A stretch of DNA of 64,000 nucleotides, taken from positions 163,453,564-163,517,563 of the forward strand of contig CM072511.1 of the NCBI GenBank assembly GCA_036898135.1. Direction: 5' to 3'. Below are positions 1-11,300 of the stretch, piece by piece. Every line of letters starts with the position of its first letter. Positions within the stretch are counted from its first letter, which is position 1. Origin of the DNA: Oncomelania hupensis. Taxonomy: Eukaryota > Mollusca > Gastropoda > Littorinimorpha > Pomatiopsidae. The notes under the pieces were generated by a model, which did not search any database, was not told the origin of the DNA, and was given only the letters and a program-made list of their open reading frames with translations. A program made the translations under genes and the position numbers.

Positions 1-287
1 TATCTGAACATCACAGACAAGTTCAAAACTCTCGTGCAATTTGAAAGTCATAATTCATGTATTCTCATAAACTCTGTATGGCTGGGCGTCTGCATGGCTA
101 ATTAGCAGGAAAGAGGAAAAACCTAAATGGCAAAGGTCTCAAACTAAAGTGAACGTAGGCGTAAACAAATGGAGCTTTAAAATACTTCTGCTGTTCTATT
201 GTCGTGTTTGTTTTAGGGGTGGGGGCTTAACAACAGGCACGCGAACAGCTAGAATTCTTCCTACCCACAGCTCTCCATTTCCTAGCC

Positions 288-580
288 TATCCTATCCTAT
301 AACGTAAATCAAAGGTCGTTGGGGCACCACAGACGATCGCTTAACGAGTGTACTCCATCTTTCTTTATCCTCAGCAACCCTCATGGCTTCGCTCAGTGTC
401 AAGCCAGTCCATTCTCGAATTTTGTCCTCCCACCTCTTTTTCTGTCTCCCTATTCTTCTGCCTCCTTTCACCGTGCCTCGCAGAATGGTCTTTGCAAGGT
501 CTGATGCTCTGGTGACGTGGACCATACCATCGGAGTATCCGTTTCTTCACCACTGTGAGCATATCATCGTGTTGCCAAAA
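288..580 (-). mobile_element. LINE-B 3' end (proximal half of a split copy)
   Basis: Read on the minus strand, 292-525 encodes the C-terminal tail of an endonuclease-reverse transcriptase LINE, with motifs such as KTILRGTVKGGRR and KKRWEDKIREWTGL. The 3' end carries a short run of the pentamer GGATA (TATCC on the plus strand, about 285-300). The copy stops abruptly at 580, where the (ATT)n tail of LINE-A begins. Its upstream half resumes near 4160, so the two pieces are one element split by an insertion. Other copies of this 3' end lie at 22435-22823, 32920-33315, 25657-25768 and 47812-48850. The reading frame is degenerate and no protein is expected. Confidence 0.8.

Positions 581-662
<82 letters not shown>
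581..662. repeat. (ATT)n microsatellite, 3' tail of LINE-A
   Basis: About 27 uninterrupted ATT triplets. The tract lies exactly between the LINE-B break at 580 and the 3' untranslated region of the minus-strand LINE-A, so it is best read as that element's (AAT)n tail. The long Ile, Leu or Asn runs predicted here in translation are artefacts. Confidence 0.85.
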
Positions 663-663
<1 letters not shown>

Positions 664-926
664 GGCTATTGACGCCTAATCTAAACAAAGCCCTAGGCGT
701 TTACAAAGTCAAAAATTTACAACTAATCAAAAAGAAAACATACAAAACAAGAAAAGAAGATAATTTTTTCACTGATAACCACCTTCTGCAAAACACACAC
801 ACACAGACACACACACGCACGCACACATAATCACTTCTATAATAAAGAAAACAAAAAATTAATTAAATTAGTCACTGCGAGAAGCTAAGCACACCAAACA
901 TACTCAAAGACAATCAAAATTAAAGA

Positions 927-2205
927 CTATGATGGAAATAAATAAGTTTTGAGATGTTTTTTGAAGGCTGGCAGGGAGGGTGAATGACGGATGGAGTGGG
1001 GGAGCTGGTTCCAGGTAACAGGGGCTTGATAAGAGAAAGACCGTTGGCCAAAAGCTTTTTTTGTCCTGACAGTGGGGATCGTAAAGATACGAGAGTCTGC
1101 AGAGGAGCGAAGCTGACGGGATGGGGTGTAGAGATGGAGTAGGTCAGATATATATTGTGGGCCAGAAGCATCAAGGGACTTATAGCAGAGTGTGGCAGTC
1201 TTGTGAGAAATTCTCTGTTGAACAGGAAGCCAGTGGAGAGAGTGTAGGAGAGGGGAGATGTGGTCAAATTTAGAAGAGCGAAAGACAAGCCTAGCAGCAT
1301 GGTTCTGGACCCTTTGGAGCTTAGAAATAAGATAGTTAGGGCAGCCTGAAAGAATAGCATTGCAGTAATCTAAACGAGACAGTAAGAAGGCACAGAGAAG
1401 AGTCTTAGTTGAATCTTCAGTAAGTAAATGACGGATGGATGAGATTCTACGAATTTCGTAGAAGCAGGTTTTACAAATATTAGCTACATGCGTCTGAAAG
1501 GAGAGGGTTTGATCAATGGTGACACCGAGATTGCGGACAGAGGTTGATAGAGAAATGTCGGTGTCGCAGAGTGAAACAGAACAAGGTAAGGAAGAATATG
1601 ACAAGATTTTTTGAGGAGCAATGATGATAAGTTCAGTTTTATCCTCGTTAAGTTTGAGCTTGTTCTGCGTCATCCAAACCTTAAGCTCAGAGACGCAGGC
1701 CTGAGTGGAAGAAATAAGAACACTAAGATTGGTGAGGGGGTCCAGAAGCATACAGCTGGTTGTCGTCCGAGAAACTGTAATGGGAGAGAGAATGACGTTG
1801 TACAATAGAAGCAATGGGTTGAGTATAGAGAACGAAAAGGATCGGCCCCAGGACAGAGCCTTGGGGCACACCAAAACGTAGTGGAGAAGGATCGGAAGAC
1901 AGGCCACAGACCGAAACGGAGCAAGAGCGATCAAAGAGATAGGAGTGAAACCATGAGAGGGCAGAGTCAGAGATACCAAAAGAAATTTTAAGTCTGTTCA
2001 AAAGAATTTCGTGATCGATGGTATCAAAAGCGGCCGAAAGATCCAAAAGAGAAAGAAGAGAAATGTCATTATTGTCCAGAGTAAGGAGAAGGTCGTTAAT
2101 GATTTTGAGTAGAGCCGTCTCAGTGCTGTGACCAGACTTATAGGCAGACTGAAAAATGTAAGTAAGGTTGTTGGCTGAAAGGTGGTCAAGAAGCTGAGAG
2201 AGCAC
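927..2205 (-). pseudogene. LINE-A reverse transcriptase, split over two frames
   Basis: Two overlapping minus-strand frames (1723-2205 and 927-1979) together cover an RT domain. The first frame holds the fingers and palm motifs through GVPQGSVLGPILF and an FSDD box. The thumb and C-terminal region continue in the other frame from about residue 95 of that frame. In this element class the RT box is usually [YF]ADD, and FSDD deviates at the second position. A frameshift near 1735 separates the catalytic box from the thumb. Confidence 0.75.
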
Positions 2206-2306
2206 AACTTTTTCAATTAATTTAGAAAAGAAGGAGAGATTGGAAACAGGTCTGTAGTTTTTTAGCAGTTCAGGATCAAGAGTTGTTTTTTTTTACAGAG
2301 GACGGA

Positions 2307-4040
2307 CTATGGCAGACTTGCAAACAGAAGGAAAAGAACCAGAGAGAAGAGAGTTGTTGATGACAGACGAGAGGTAAGGAAGAAGGGTGTCGAGACAGTG
2401 GACAAAGAAGGATGATGGAAGTGGATCGAGTTCACAGGTTTTAATAGGGGATTTTCCAATGATTTTCTTGAGATCAGCAGCAGAGATAGGTTGAAAGGAG
2501 GTGAAGGGAAGTCCAGAGAAAGGGGGTCGGGAAACTGGGGCGGGGTGGTGGACTGGGCATCAAGCGTCTGGCGGAGGTCACAAATCTTATTTGAAAAAAA
2601 GTAAGAAAACGCTTGGGGAAGGCGGGAGGGAGGAATGATGGAGGGGAGTGGAGATGGGTCAGATTTTCCAAGAAGTGTGTTAGTCACATCATACAGTTGT
2701 TTGGTGGTGGCGCATGCAACGATTTTAGCATTGTAATAAGCAGTCTTGGCAGCGTGTACTAAATTGTTAACAACTTTGTTGGCGGCCTGAAATATTTGTT
2801 TGTGTACGGTGAGGCTAGACTTAAGCCACTGTCTCTCGGCTCTGTGGCGCTCGCGCTTAGCCTCCAATAGCTGGGGGCCAATATCGGAGTACCAGGGTGA
2901 TGACGGGCGCTGAGTAACCCTACGTCTGGTGGCGGGGGCGTGAGTGTCCAGCAAGTTAACCAGGAGCTGGTTGAGGTCCTCAACAGAAGAAGGAGAACAA
3001 GCAGCAAGACTGTCGCTCAGCTGGGAGTCAAAGGCGGCCATGTCGACGTCGGCAAAATTTCTTGCTTCAACGAAGACTTGGCGTGGTGGGGGCCTCGACA
3101 GGTGCAAACTGCACATGAGGCACAAGTGGTAAGAGGGAAGGGTGTGATCAACAGTCCAGGACTTAAGGATGGTCTGGTCAGCCCTATGCACGAGCCAGTC
3201 TAACGTATGGCCATGCCGGTGTGTGGGGACACTGACAGGCTGCACCAGGCCAAACGAGTCAAGAAGGTCGATCAGCTTGGCGGTATAAGTGTTAGTTGGC
3301 ACATCAAAATGGAAATTGAAGTCACCCACCAAGAGGTAAGCGCCCTTAAGGGAGTTGCAGTAGGCCAGTAGCTCAGGGACTTCATCAATAAATGTTGGGT
3401 CTTTCAGTTTATTTTTAGGACTAGGAGGAGGGCGGTAGAGGGTAAGGAGATGGAATGTTTGATAGGGGAGGGTAGCAGTAAGCTGAACGAGCTCAAAGGA
3501 AGTATGGGGGAAAGGGAAGGTGGTAGTGGTAGAGACATGAGGCATTAGGGACTCGATAATAACGACAGCAATGCCGCCACCACGAGTAGGACGGGGGAAG
3601 GAAAGGGTGCGGTAGCCGGGAGGTGCAAGATCCCTGCATTTGGCTTCATCTCCGACAGGGAGAAACCAAGTCTCGCAGACGGCGAAGATGTCAACGTCAT
3701 GATCGTAGATGAAGTAGTTGATGGCGGAACGCTTCTCCCTCCGGATGCCAAGGGCCTGGGCGTTGAAGACAGCAAGATTAAGGGAGGTGGAGCGGGAGCA
3801 AAATTGTTTGCCAGCAACAGTAGATATATGCACCAGGTTGTATGGGTTGACCCCCAACTGTGAGAGGCCAAAGGTCAGTGGGTAGTAAGTACACACAGGA
3901 GGAGGTGATGTAGGATCTCTCACATGCTGACGCAGACTAATGATCACGCTAATGGTACGTCTTTTGCGCGTACCCCCACGACAGGATCGATTACGGGGGA
4001 GACCACAGCCTATTTTCAGTGATTTCAGTTGCGCGATCAA
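2307..4040 (-). pseudogene. LINE-A EEP endonuclease and linker (open frame, 577 codons)
   Basis: This is the longest intact frame of LINE-A. Residues from about 80 onward read as an AP-endonuclease-like domain. The asparagine of the first motif (LAVFNAQAL), the metal-binding glutamate block (AVCETW), and the GDFNFHFD block are visible, with a downstream TLDWLVHR segment. The last ~70 residues are out of frame relative to the expected RT N-terminus, which marks a frameshift around 2500-2580. The role in the intact element would be nicking the target site for target-primed reverse transcription. Here it is a remnant. Confidence 0.75.
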
Positions 4041-4241
4041 GTCGGGATCAAGAGGCGATGTGTATTGGCGACGCGTTAACAGCAGATCGCGAGTATACAG
4101 TCATGAACCCGCGGCGGCATTTCACTGTAGGTCTATTAGTCCAGTAGCGTACAGTGAGCGGCTAATATGTGATGGTCTGTCGGACTTGGTCGTTGGTGAT
4201 TTGCTGGGTATCTGAAATGCCCAGAAGTCTTCTGTAGCATT

Positions 4242-5252
4242 TCAACTCCATGCTTTGTATTCTTCGTTGTAGGTCTGCAGTGAGGGTCCATGTTTCGCAA
4301 GTGTATAGGAAAATGGAGATGACAAGGGAGCGCAGTCTCTTAGAGTGCAGACTGATGGTATTCTATCTTTCCAAATGAGTTTCAACCTTGGCAGGGCAGC
4401 AGTTGTTTGTGCGATCCTGGAGAGGACTTCCTGTCGGGACCCATTGTCCGATACAATGGCTCCTAAATATTTGAAGCTATGCACTGTGTTGAGGGAATGG
4501 CCTTGCACTTTGATGCCCGTTTTGATGCCATCGGTGTTGGTCATCATTTTGGTCTTCTCTGCACTTATTTCCATTCCAAAGGCTGTGGAGGTGGTATCAA
4601 GCATCTGTACCAGCTGTTCAAGTTCTTGTTCCTCTCCAGCCAATCCATCAATGTCATCCGCAAAACGAAGGTTGGAGATTGCTTTACCCCCTATGCTGAC
4701 TGTGCCTTCGTGATCTGCAACGGCATCTGACATGATGCGCTCTAGGAAGATGTTAAAGGGTGTTTCAGAGAGTATGCATCCTTGACGCACACCGATTGTT
4801 GTTCTGAACCAGTTCCCGATGGCGCTGTTGTGTTTGTAGCTAGACTTCAAGAAAGAGTTTGACCCAGTCCGGCATGCAGCTCTGTGGGCAACCATGAAAG
4901 TGTACAACATCAGCCCTAATATTATCGTAGTCATCAAAAGTCTGTATGACAAGGCTACAAGCGACTGGGTCCATGGTGTAGGCCACTCCCCACTCTGCCA
5001 GATCTTGTTACAAATAATGGTGAGGGCATCAATCATCGCTTCTTGTCCTGCTTGAATCAATTCTGCGGGTATTTTGTCCACTCCCGCTGACTTACCCTTC
5101 CTCAGCGATTGCACTGCTGCCTCAACTTCTTCTTGGAGAATTGGGAGGATATCTTTTTCTTCTCTGTTCTTGGGACATGCTAAATCTGATATGGGTCTCC
5201 ATTTTGGAGTGTAATTGTAAATGTCAGAGCAGTACTCTGTCCGTCTATCCAA
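4242..5252 (-). pseudogene. LINE-B reverse transcriptase frame
   Basis: A 336-codon open frame carries most RT landmarks: KSAGVDKIPAEL near residue 55, TIGVRQGCILSETPFNIFLE near 155, and the catalytic NLRFADDIDGLAG near 195. These are followed by the EISAEKTKMMTN and HSFKYLGAIVSD blocks. The stretch between the PTPWTQSLVAL block and the VRQG block is shorter and more scrambled than expected, which indicates a deletion plus frameshift. The frame then drifts out of the expected C-terminus after KLIWKDRI. It is a non-functional remnant. Confidence 0.7.
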
Positions 5253-5344
5253 GACTTCTTGCTCTTATGTAAGGCATATGCCAGACTTGGTTGGTTGGTT
5301 GAATAGATTAATGTCCCCAGACACCTGAGCGTATAAGGGACATT

Positions 5345-5801
5345 GATCACATCTGAACTTTTGGACCTGTGTGACAACAAAGAAGGTAGGCTAGATATTC
5401 TTTGGTGACAAATAAAAAGAAAAAGAACACCTCACAGGGAGCTGATAACTACCGAAAAATCAACAACGATATCCAAAAAGGCATGCGTACAGCAAAGTAG
5501 AACTGGATAGAAAAATCAATGCCAGGAAATAGAGAACAGTCTGAACTGCCAGACTTGCTTTGGATCGTGGAGACCTTGGGTTGTTTAACACTTGTCACAG
5601 TCTGGTAGGCCTTCTTATTGTTAATTGTTCTTGTTCAGACTGTTCTCTATTTCCTGGCATTGATTTTCTATCCAGTTCTACTTTGCTGTACGCATGCCTT
5701 TTCGGATATCGTTGTTGATTTTTCGGTAGGCATCAGCTCCCTGTGAGATGTTCTTTTTCTTTTTATTTGCCACACAGGTCCAAAAGTTCAGATATGATCA
5801 A
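5345..5801. repeat. Long inverted repeat inside LINE-B
   Basis: The segment at about 5345-5546 is the reverse complement of about 5630-5801, near-identical apart from a ~36-base extra stretch (5373-5408) in the left arm. The spacer is about 85 bases. The right arm is the LINE's own coding sequence, just downstream of the EEP domain. The left arm is an inverted duplicate placed before the RT segment. Confidence 0.85.
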
Positions 5802-6545
5802 CGGTTTCTTCTTTGGGCGGTGCTTGCCAAGGATCTCAGTGGCGGCATCTGCCACAGCTAAGTTGAAGGCGGTGGTCATGATGTTGACATCTACTTCACC
5901 AGCTCCAAAAATGAGCAGTAGTGCAAATTTCCCTCCAATTGTGGCTTGGAATATTTCTGCCACCTGCGGGTCTTGCAGTTTGTCCAGGTCGAACTTCAGT
6001 CTGGTGCACTTTGCTGTGTTTACTCTCTTCAAATGGAGCCGGAAAGACATCAACACGAGATCGTAACCACTTCCAATGTCTGCTCCTGGAAAAGTGCGTA
6101 TCCTGCCAATGTTGACGCTTGATCTGAAGCGTTTCTTGATCATGATGTAGTCAATCTGGTTGTGATGCTTCCCGCTGGGACTGTGCCAGGTCCATCGTCT
6201 GGATTTTTGTGAAGGCCAAGCGTGTTTGTCAGTATCAGTTTGTTTATCTTGCAAACTCCAAGAGTCTCAGATTTCCGTTATTTGTCTCATTGTTGCAGTA
6301 GGTTCCACATGTCTCCCCCCATTTGTGTTCACATCTTGTCCAACCTTGGCATTCCAGTCGCCTTGCACTATGACCATGTCCTTCTTCGGCACTTGGTTAA
6401 GGACAGCCTGCTGTAGATGTTCATAGAAATCCTCGACTTCGCTGTCGTCATAGTCTGATGTTGGGGCATAGGCCTGGATGATGGTGATATTGAAAGGGGC
6501 TGCTCTCAGACGGATGGTAATGAGTCTTCTGGAGACGGGGCGGCA

Positions 6546-7671
6546 ACCTCTAGCCTCTCACTTTATCTTTGTTCAAATCGGTATAGAGAACGAGAGAAAA
6601 TAGAATAATTGCACAGACAAAAACATCAAATAACCCATTTGATACCAACAAGATCAAACAACAACAAAAACAACAGATGCACGTTTGACATCTGTAAAGA
6701 AGGAAGGGAGACAATTGCAATTTGTTGCTCGTTGTTCTTGACAATTTTAATTTATTAGTTAATCACCTTGATTTTTGTTCCAGAAACGGAATAAGAACGT
6801 TTCCATTATTGGAATAATTTTCTTTTGACTTGAGGCGATTTTGGTAGTATACGGCCAATGCAGACGACAGAACTTCAGAAGACGAAACGTTATCGAAGTT
6901 TGATTCCCGCGTCTTGGACAAATTCAGGGGTACATCACGATATTTGCAGCATGCACACTTTTTGAATTAAACTATCTTACTGTCTATTAATGAGAACGAT
7001 TATTAAAATCGTTATAAAATTAAGTCGATAGGGCTGTTTATAATGTCAACTTTAGATCAAGATCTACGAGACTACAGTTGTTTCAATGTCATTTTTCTTT
7101 GAAATAATAAGACAGTTAAGCTGTTGACAAAAACAACAACAAAAAACACAAATAAAATCCAAAACCAAATATTAAAGCACAACCAGTACTATAACTAATA
7201 TTACCGAGGCATCATAAGCAAGGTATATACCAAAGATAACGTTTATCAGACAAATGTACCAGCAGAAGGACCTCCTACTGATGGTACATTGTTAGGCAAG
7301 AAACCTTTCAAATCATTGCATTCAAATAGCAAATGTTTTTAAAAAAAATTTAAAAAAAACTCTCGCTGGGTACACATTAAACATTTTTGCAATACTTAGT
7401 CCATATACTTACAGCATTTAAATATATTCTATACGCCATTGACACTACAGATATAGAAATTCCACAGTGTATGAAAAGCACTGTGGAATCAGTACAGTGT
7501 TGGCTAGTGTAGATAATCATGCTGCCATGAGTTTGTATATATGTGTGAATGCATTCAAAGTGGGTTTTTAAAAAAAATTTATGTTACAGGTTGACTGAAA
7601 TACTATATGTATACAGTGCGTTCAGTGTCCCCAGTCTCTGTTCAAAGCTGAACTGGCCAACTAGACATTTC
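6546..7671. other. AT-rich region upstream of POLN, no feature recognised
   Basis: The stretch is AT-rich with several short A/T runs. I see no coding exon, repeat family or TATA-type promoter that I could defend. It presumably holds the POLN 5' region, but the transcription start cannot be placed. An in-frame open stretch runs from 7549 up to the proposed start codon and may be 5' UTR or additional N-terminus. Confidence 0.4.
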
Positions 7672-8331
7672 ATGATGGAAAGAGTAAGACAATATTGTTT
7701 GAAACCAAGGACGCCAGCACCAAAATTGGACGAAACGTCTTGCATTTTCTCTGAAGTGGAGCTGACCGTACTAAAAAGGCTTCGTGAAAAGTACAGTTTC
7801 CTTGGATTTCCCAGTTACTCAGGTTAGAACAGCATGAGAATGAGTGAGACACAGAGGGAAACATGCGCTTGTCATAATTTATAGGTACAAAGGTTGATTT
7901 TCCACAAGTAGAACTCCAATATTCCTCTGTTTTAACCTTTTACCTCCCATCACACACACACATACACACACGCATATTTGCAATACATCACACCTGGGTT
8001 TATTTAAGAATGTAGGAATTGGAAAGTGATTTTTTGAAGGAAAAGGGTTAGGGCAAGGGTTAGGGATAGATCTACAACTAACCCTTACCCGAACCCTTGT
8101 CTAAAAAATTGACCTAGTTCATCTCCTATAGGCGACGAAATAGGTCGAAAGTAGAGCACTCCTGTTTACTTAAAACACTCTTATGCACTACAACTGCACT
8201 CCCATGCACTAAAAGAGCACTCCCGCGCACTTAGAAAAAAGTGGGGTCCTGGAAAAAAGTGGGTTCCAAGCAAATAAACCCATTTGTTACTAGAAAAGAC
8301 AAGGTCTGAAACCCATTTGTGCGTTTTTTCA

Positions 8332-8379
<48 letters not shown>

Positions 8380-11300
8380 TTACTTTATTACAACCCAAAC
8401 CGTTAACTTTAACAATGTTGTAAGTAACTCAGCACAGCTCCTCGCTTACGCCACCCGCACCCTGAATCTTCTCTGCTTCTACACCTTCTACAGCCCATCA
8501 TGACACTGGTTGATAGGAATCCAGCCAGGTTTTGACTCTGCTGCCATAATTGTCCAATGAGCTGCAATCTCATTTCGATAACTTTAATTATTACAACCAA
8601 AACCCGCTAGCTTTAACAACGTTGTGATAAACGTCAGTTATGCCACCCCAACCCTCAATCTTATCCTCTTCCACACCTTTCTAGAGCCGATCATGGCACT
8701 GGTTGATAGGTACCCAGCCACCCTGGTTGATAGGTTTGGAGCCAGACTTTTACTATGCTGCAATGAGGTGCAGGCCAGACACAAACTTCATGTGCACTAG
8801 CCCCAAAAAGCCAATCACCCAAACTAGGATTTGTGTTGGGAACCCTGTATCGTTTAGAGCATTACACACAGGCATGTACTTCAGACATTTGTGGTTGTTG
8901 CAGGTGTTTATAAAAGAAGCATAGACAAACACACACACACACACACAAACACACCAGGGCTCCTCTCCTCTCATCACCTCCCACACTCATTTGAACAATC
9001 TTGAAATAATAGTGATTGTAGTTGAACAATTTTATAACTGTTTTAAATATATGAAATATTTCTGTTGTTGCTGGGCTGAGATGACATTGTTTCTGTTCAG
9101 TTTTTATTTTCATTCTTTGTTTAATTTCATCCTTTTTTATATAGCGTATGTCCAGCTGAAGAGCTGCTCAAGGCGCTGGCCGATACAGGATCCAACTCAA
9201 AGCTACCCGACATGCGTACTTGCAACCTTTGGGTGCATAGTCCTATACCCAGACGACTAAGCACAATCCTGGGCTACTTGGGATGGGGAGAAGGGACCTA
9301 GTGTTTGCTAGGTGTATCATGTAGCCAACACTCTCCTGTCTTGAACATGAGCGTCAGGATCTTTAAAGTCCATGCAATGGAATGCATGAGTGCACAGAAC
9401 AGACTAGACCTCGGTTTAGACTTTCATCGGAAGGAGTACTGTTATTGCTTCTTTTTTTTTTCTTCACAATTTTAATAAAATATTGACTGCTTCCTTTGCA
9501 GACTTGGCAGGATTTAGAGGTCCTGGGCACAGAAACAGAAGAATGCCACCCAACACTGAGAAATGTGGAGGTTTAGATGCATGTGTCAAACAAGAACCAA
9601 TGACACCTGTGCCAATTAATCTTGAAGGACTTGGCAATGTAGTGAGTCCTAATGGTGGATCTAAGCTGGTTGGATCCCGTGGCTATAAGCCAGTTGGACT
9701 GTGTGGCTCAAAAGATGTGACACACACAAAACAGATGAAGGAGAAAAGTATCTACACAGAATTCGTTGCAGAGCCTTCTGCAGATCATTGGAAATCTCAA
9801 CTTCATGTTGGAGTGGAGAATGCCTGGAACTGGGAACGCCAAGAGGCAGAAGATGAAAAGAACATTATTAGTCCACGGGCATTCTCTTGGAGTAAGCAGC
9901 CATTGTCAAATAGATTAGGAAATATTTCTCAAAATGGCCAGTCTGATGCTCAAGAAACCTATTTGAGCCGCAGAAGAGTAGATACAGCTTCTACAGAAGC
10001 AGCAAATGCATCGTGGTTGCCTCCTGCATTAATGAAGTTCTCGGGAAGCGAACCAGTGTCATCAATTTTCTTTTCTTTACCTGATTCTGATATTCCAGCT
10101 CAAAGAATTCAGATTCCACAGACTTGCATTCAGGCAGATTTTCCACTCAGAAAATACCTTCAAACTCACACAACTATGGAAAACATGGCAATAAGAGAAC
10201 GCTTCCCGTCTTCTACGAATATAGGAGAAACTATAAGCGAAGACAATTACAGTGCTAGAACTGAGCTTAGGTATCCAGGAAGGAATTTACTGAGGAACGC
10301 TAATGCTGCAGTGTTTCGTGACCTCTCTAGTTCAAACTGGAGGATGGAACATGCATCATCGGTACTTACGCCTGCGTCTTATTCGCAACATTTAGCACCT
10401 TACCCACCACCTACTTCTACAGCACCTGCTCCACAAACTTCAGTGTGTGCAGCAGAAAAAACTTCGTCAACAAGGGTTGGAGAAACACCACCAGGACCTA
10501 GACCGGAAGCTGCTCAGTCTGTTAGCGGCAGCAACAGCTTCCTGTCACACATAGAGGGCAATGCACCAAGATTTCCCAAGACAACTGAAACAACACCCAC
10601 AAGCAATGCTGGAAAGATTAAGACTCCTCTGATGATCCCTCTGGAATGTTCTAATGTTTTGACTCCAAGCCGAAGCAGTCGAGAAAAGATAACAGCCGCT
10701 GTCTCCAAGAAACAAAAGAGAGAAAATGAACCAGAATGTTGCGGCAGCAGCGAGAGAATATTCAAGAAGCTGAAGACCTCTCTGCAGCATCAGTCCAAAG
10801 TATTTCATCTCTTGTATTTATTTATTTATTTATTTAAATTGATGTAAATTAGATATGGTTTTAATGTAGTCCAACTAATAAGTTTAAAATCATCACAATA
10901 ACTGTTCATAACATTCAGCCGATAATAATTTTAGAGACATAGGAGTACTAATTCTGAAACTTCCTTTGTAAAATAATGAGTTTGTTTTGTTTTTTTATTA
11001 TATCAGAAGCCAACTGACCCTTGCACATTGTCAGGAGAAACCATCCTTCCATTTGAGAAAGAAAACATTAAGAAAACGAGACTTGAAGCAAGACGAACTG
11101 CATCAGAAATATCTGGTAGTCCTGTATCCGGCATCATCACTTGTGGTGAAATTCCAGACATCAGGAAAGTGAGCGATGGAGAGAGAGAAGAGGCCGCGAC
11201 AAGGCTGAACAGTAGCAGTGCAATTAGTTTCTTGGTTCTGTACGAAGATTCCACCACCAACACTGATTCTGCTGTCATCAAACGACCTCAAGTAGGCATT

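Larger units (their letters stand above)
663..4155 (-). mobile_element. LINE-A: CR1/L2-like non-LTR retrotransposon, degenerate
   Basis: The minus strand encodes, in order, an exonuclease-endonuclease-phosphatase (EEP) domain and a reverse transcriptase. The EEP part (about 4040-3100) includes LAVFNAQALG, DIFAVCETW and LVGDFNFH. The RT part includes FQSAYKSGHSTETALLK, DLSAAFDTIDH, the fingers/palm motif GVPQGSVLGPILF, an FSDD catalytic box and the C-terminal LDYCNAILSGCP and HWLPVQQRI blocks, ending near 927. The coding sequence is broken by frameshifts at about 2500-2580 and 1730-1750, plus an interruption near a T-run at 2286. The element is therefore dead. The 3' UTR (663-926) ends in (AAT)n, and the 5' end lies near 4150. 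It is inserted within LINE-B, whose sequence continues on both sides. Confidence 0.85.
4160..6545 (-). mobile_element. LINE-B: endonuclease-RT retrotransposon (distal half of split copy)
   Basis: On the minus strand, 6535-5763 reads as an EEP endonuclease domain (AYAPTSDYDDSEVEDFYEHL, VIVQGDWNAKVGQD, then DYIMIKKRFRSS). From 5252 to 4242 it reads as a reverse transcriptase (LRKGKSAGVDKIPAELIQAG, VRQGCILS, RFADDIDGLAGEE, and FKYLGAIVSDNGSRQEV). The RT catalytic box is FADD. A large inverted repeat at 5345-5801 and frame breaks separate the two domains, and an internal deletion near 4900 removes part of the RT palm. The 5' end is truncated at about 6545. The 3' end continues at 580-288, beyond LINE-A. 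I suspect an RTE-like or related clade but cannot place it firmly. Confidence 0.8.

Noticed and set aside
371..830. Long open frames of poly-Ile, poly-Leu and poly-Asn
   Set aside because: They translate the (ATT)n microsatellite at 581-662 and the neighbouring LINE fragment on the wrong strand.
7549..7671. POLN start at 7549
   Set aside because: The frame is open, but the upstream residues look non-coding (AT-rich, hydrophobic) and an acceptor-like ttacag lies inside. The ATG pair at 7672/7675 is the conservative choice.
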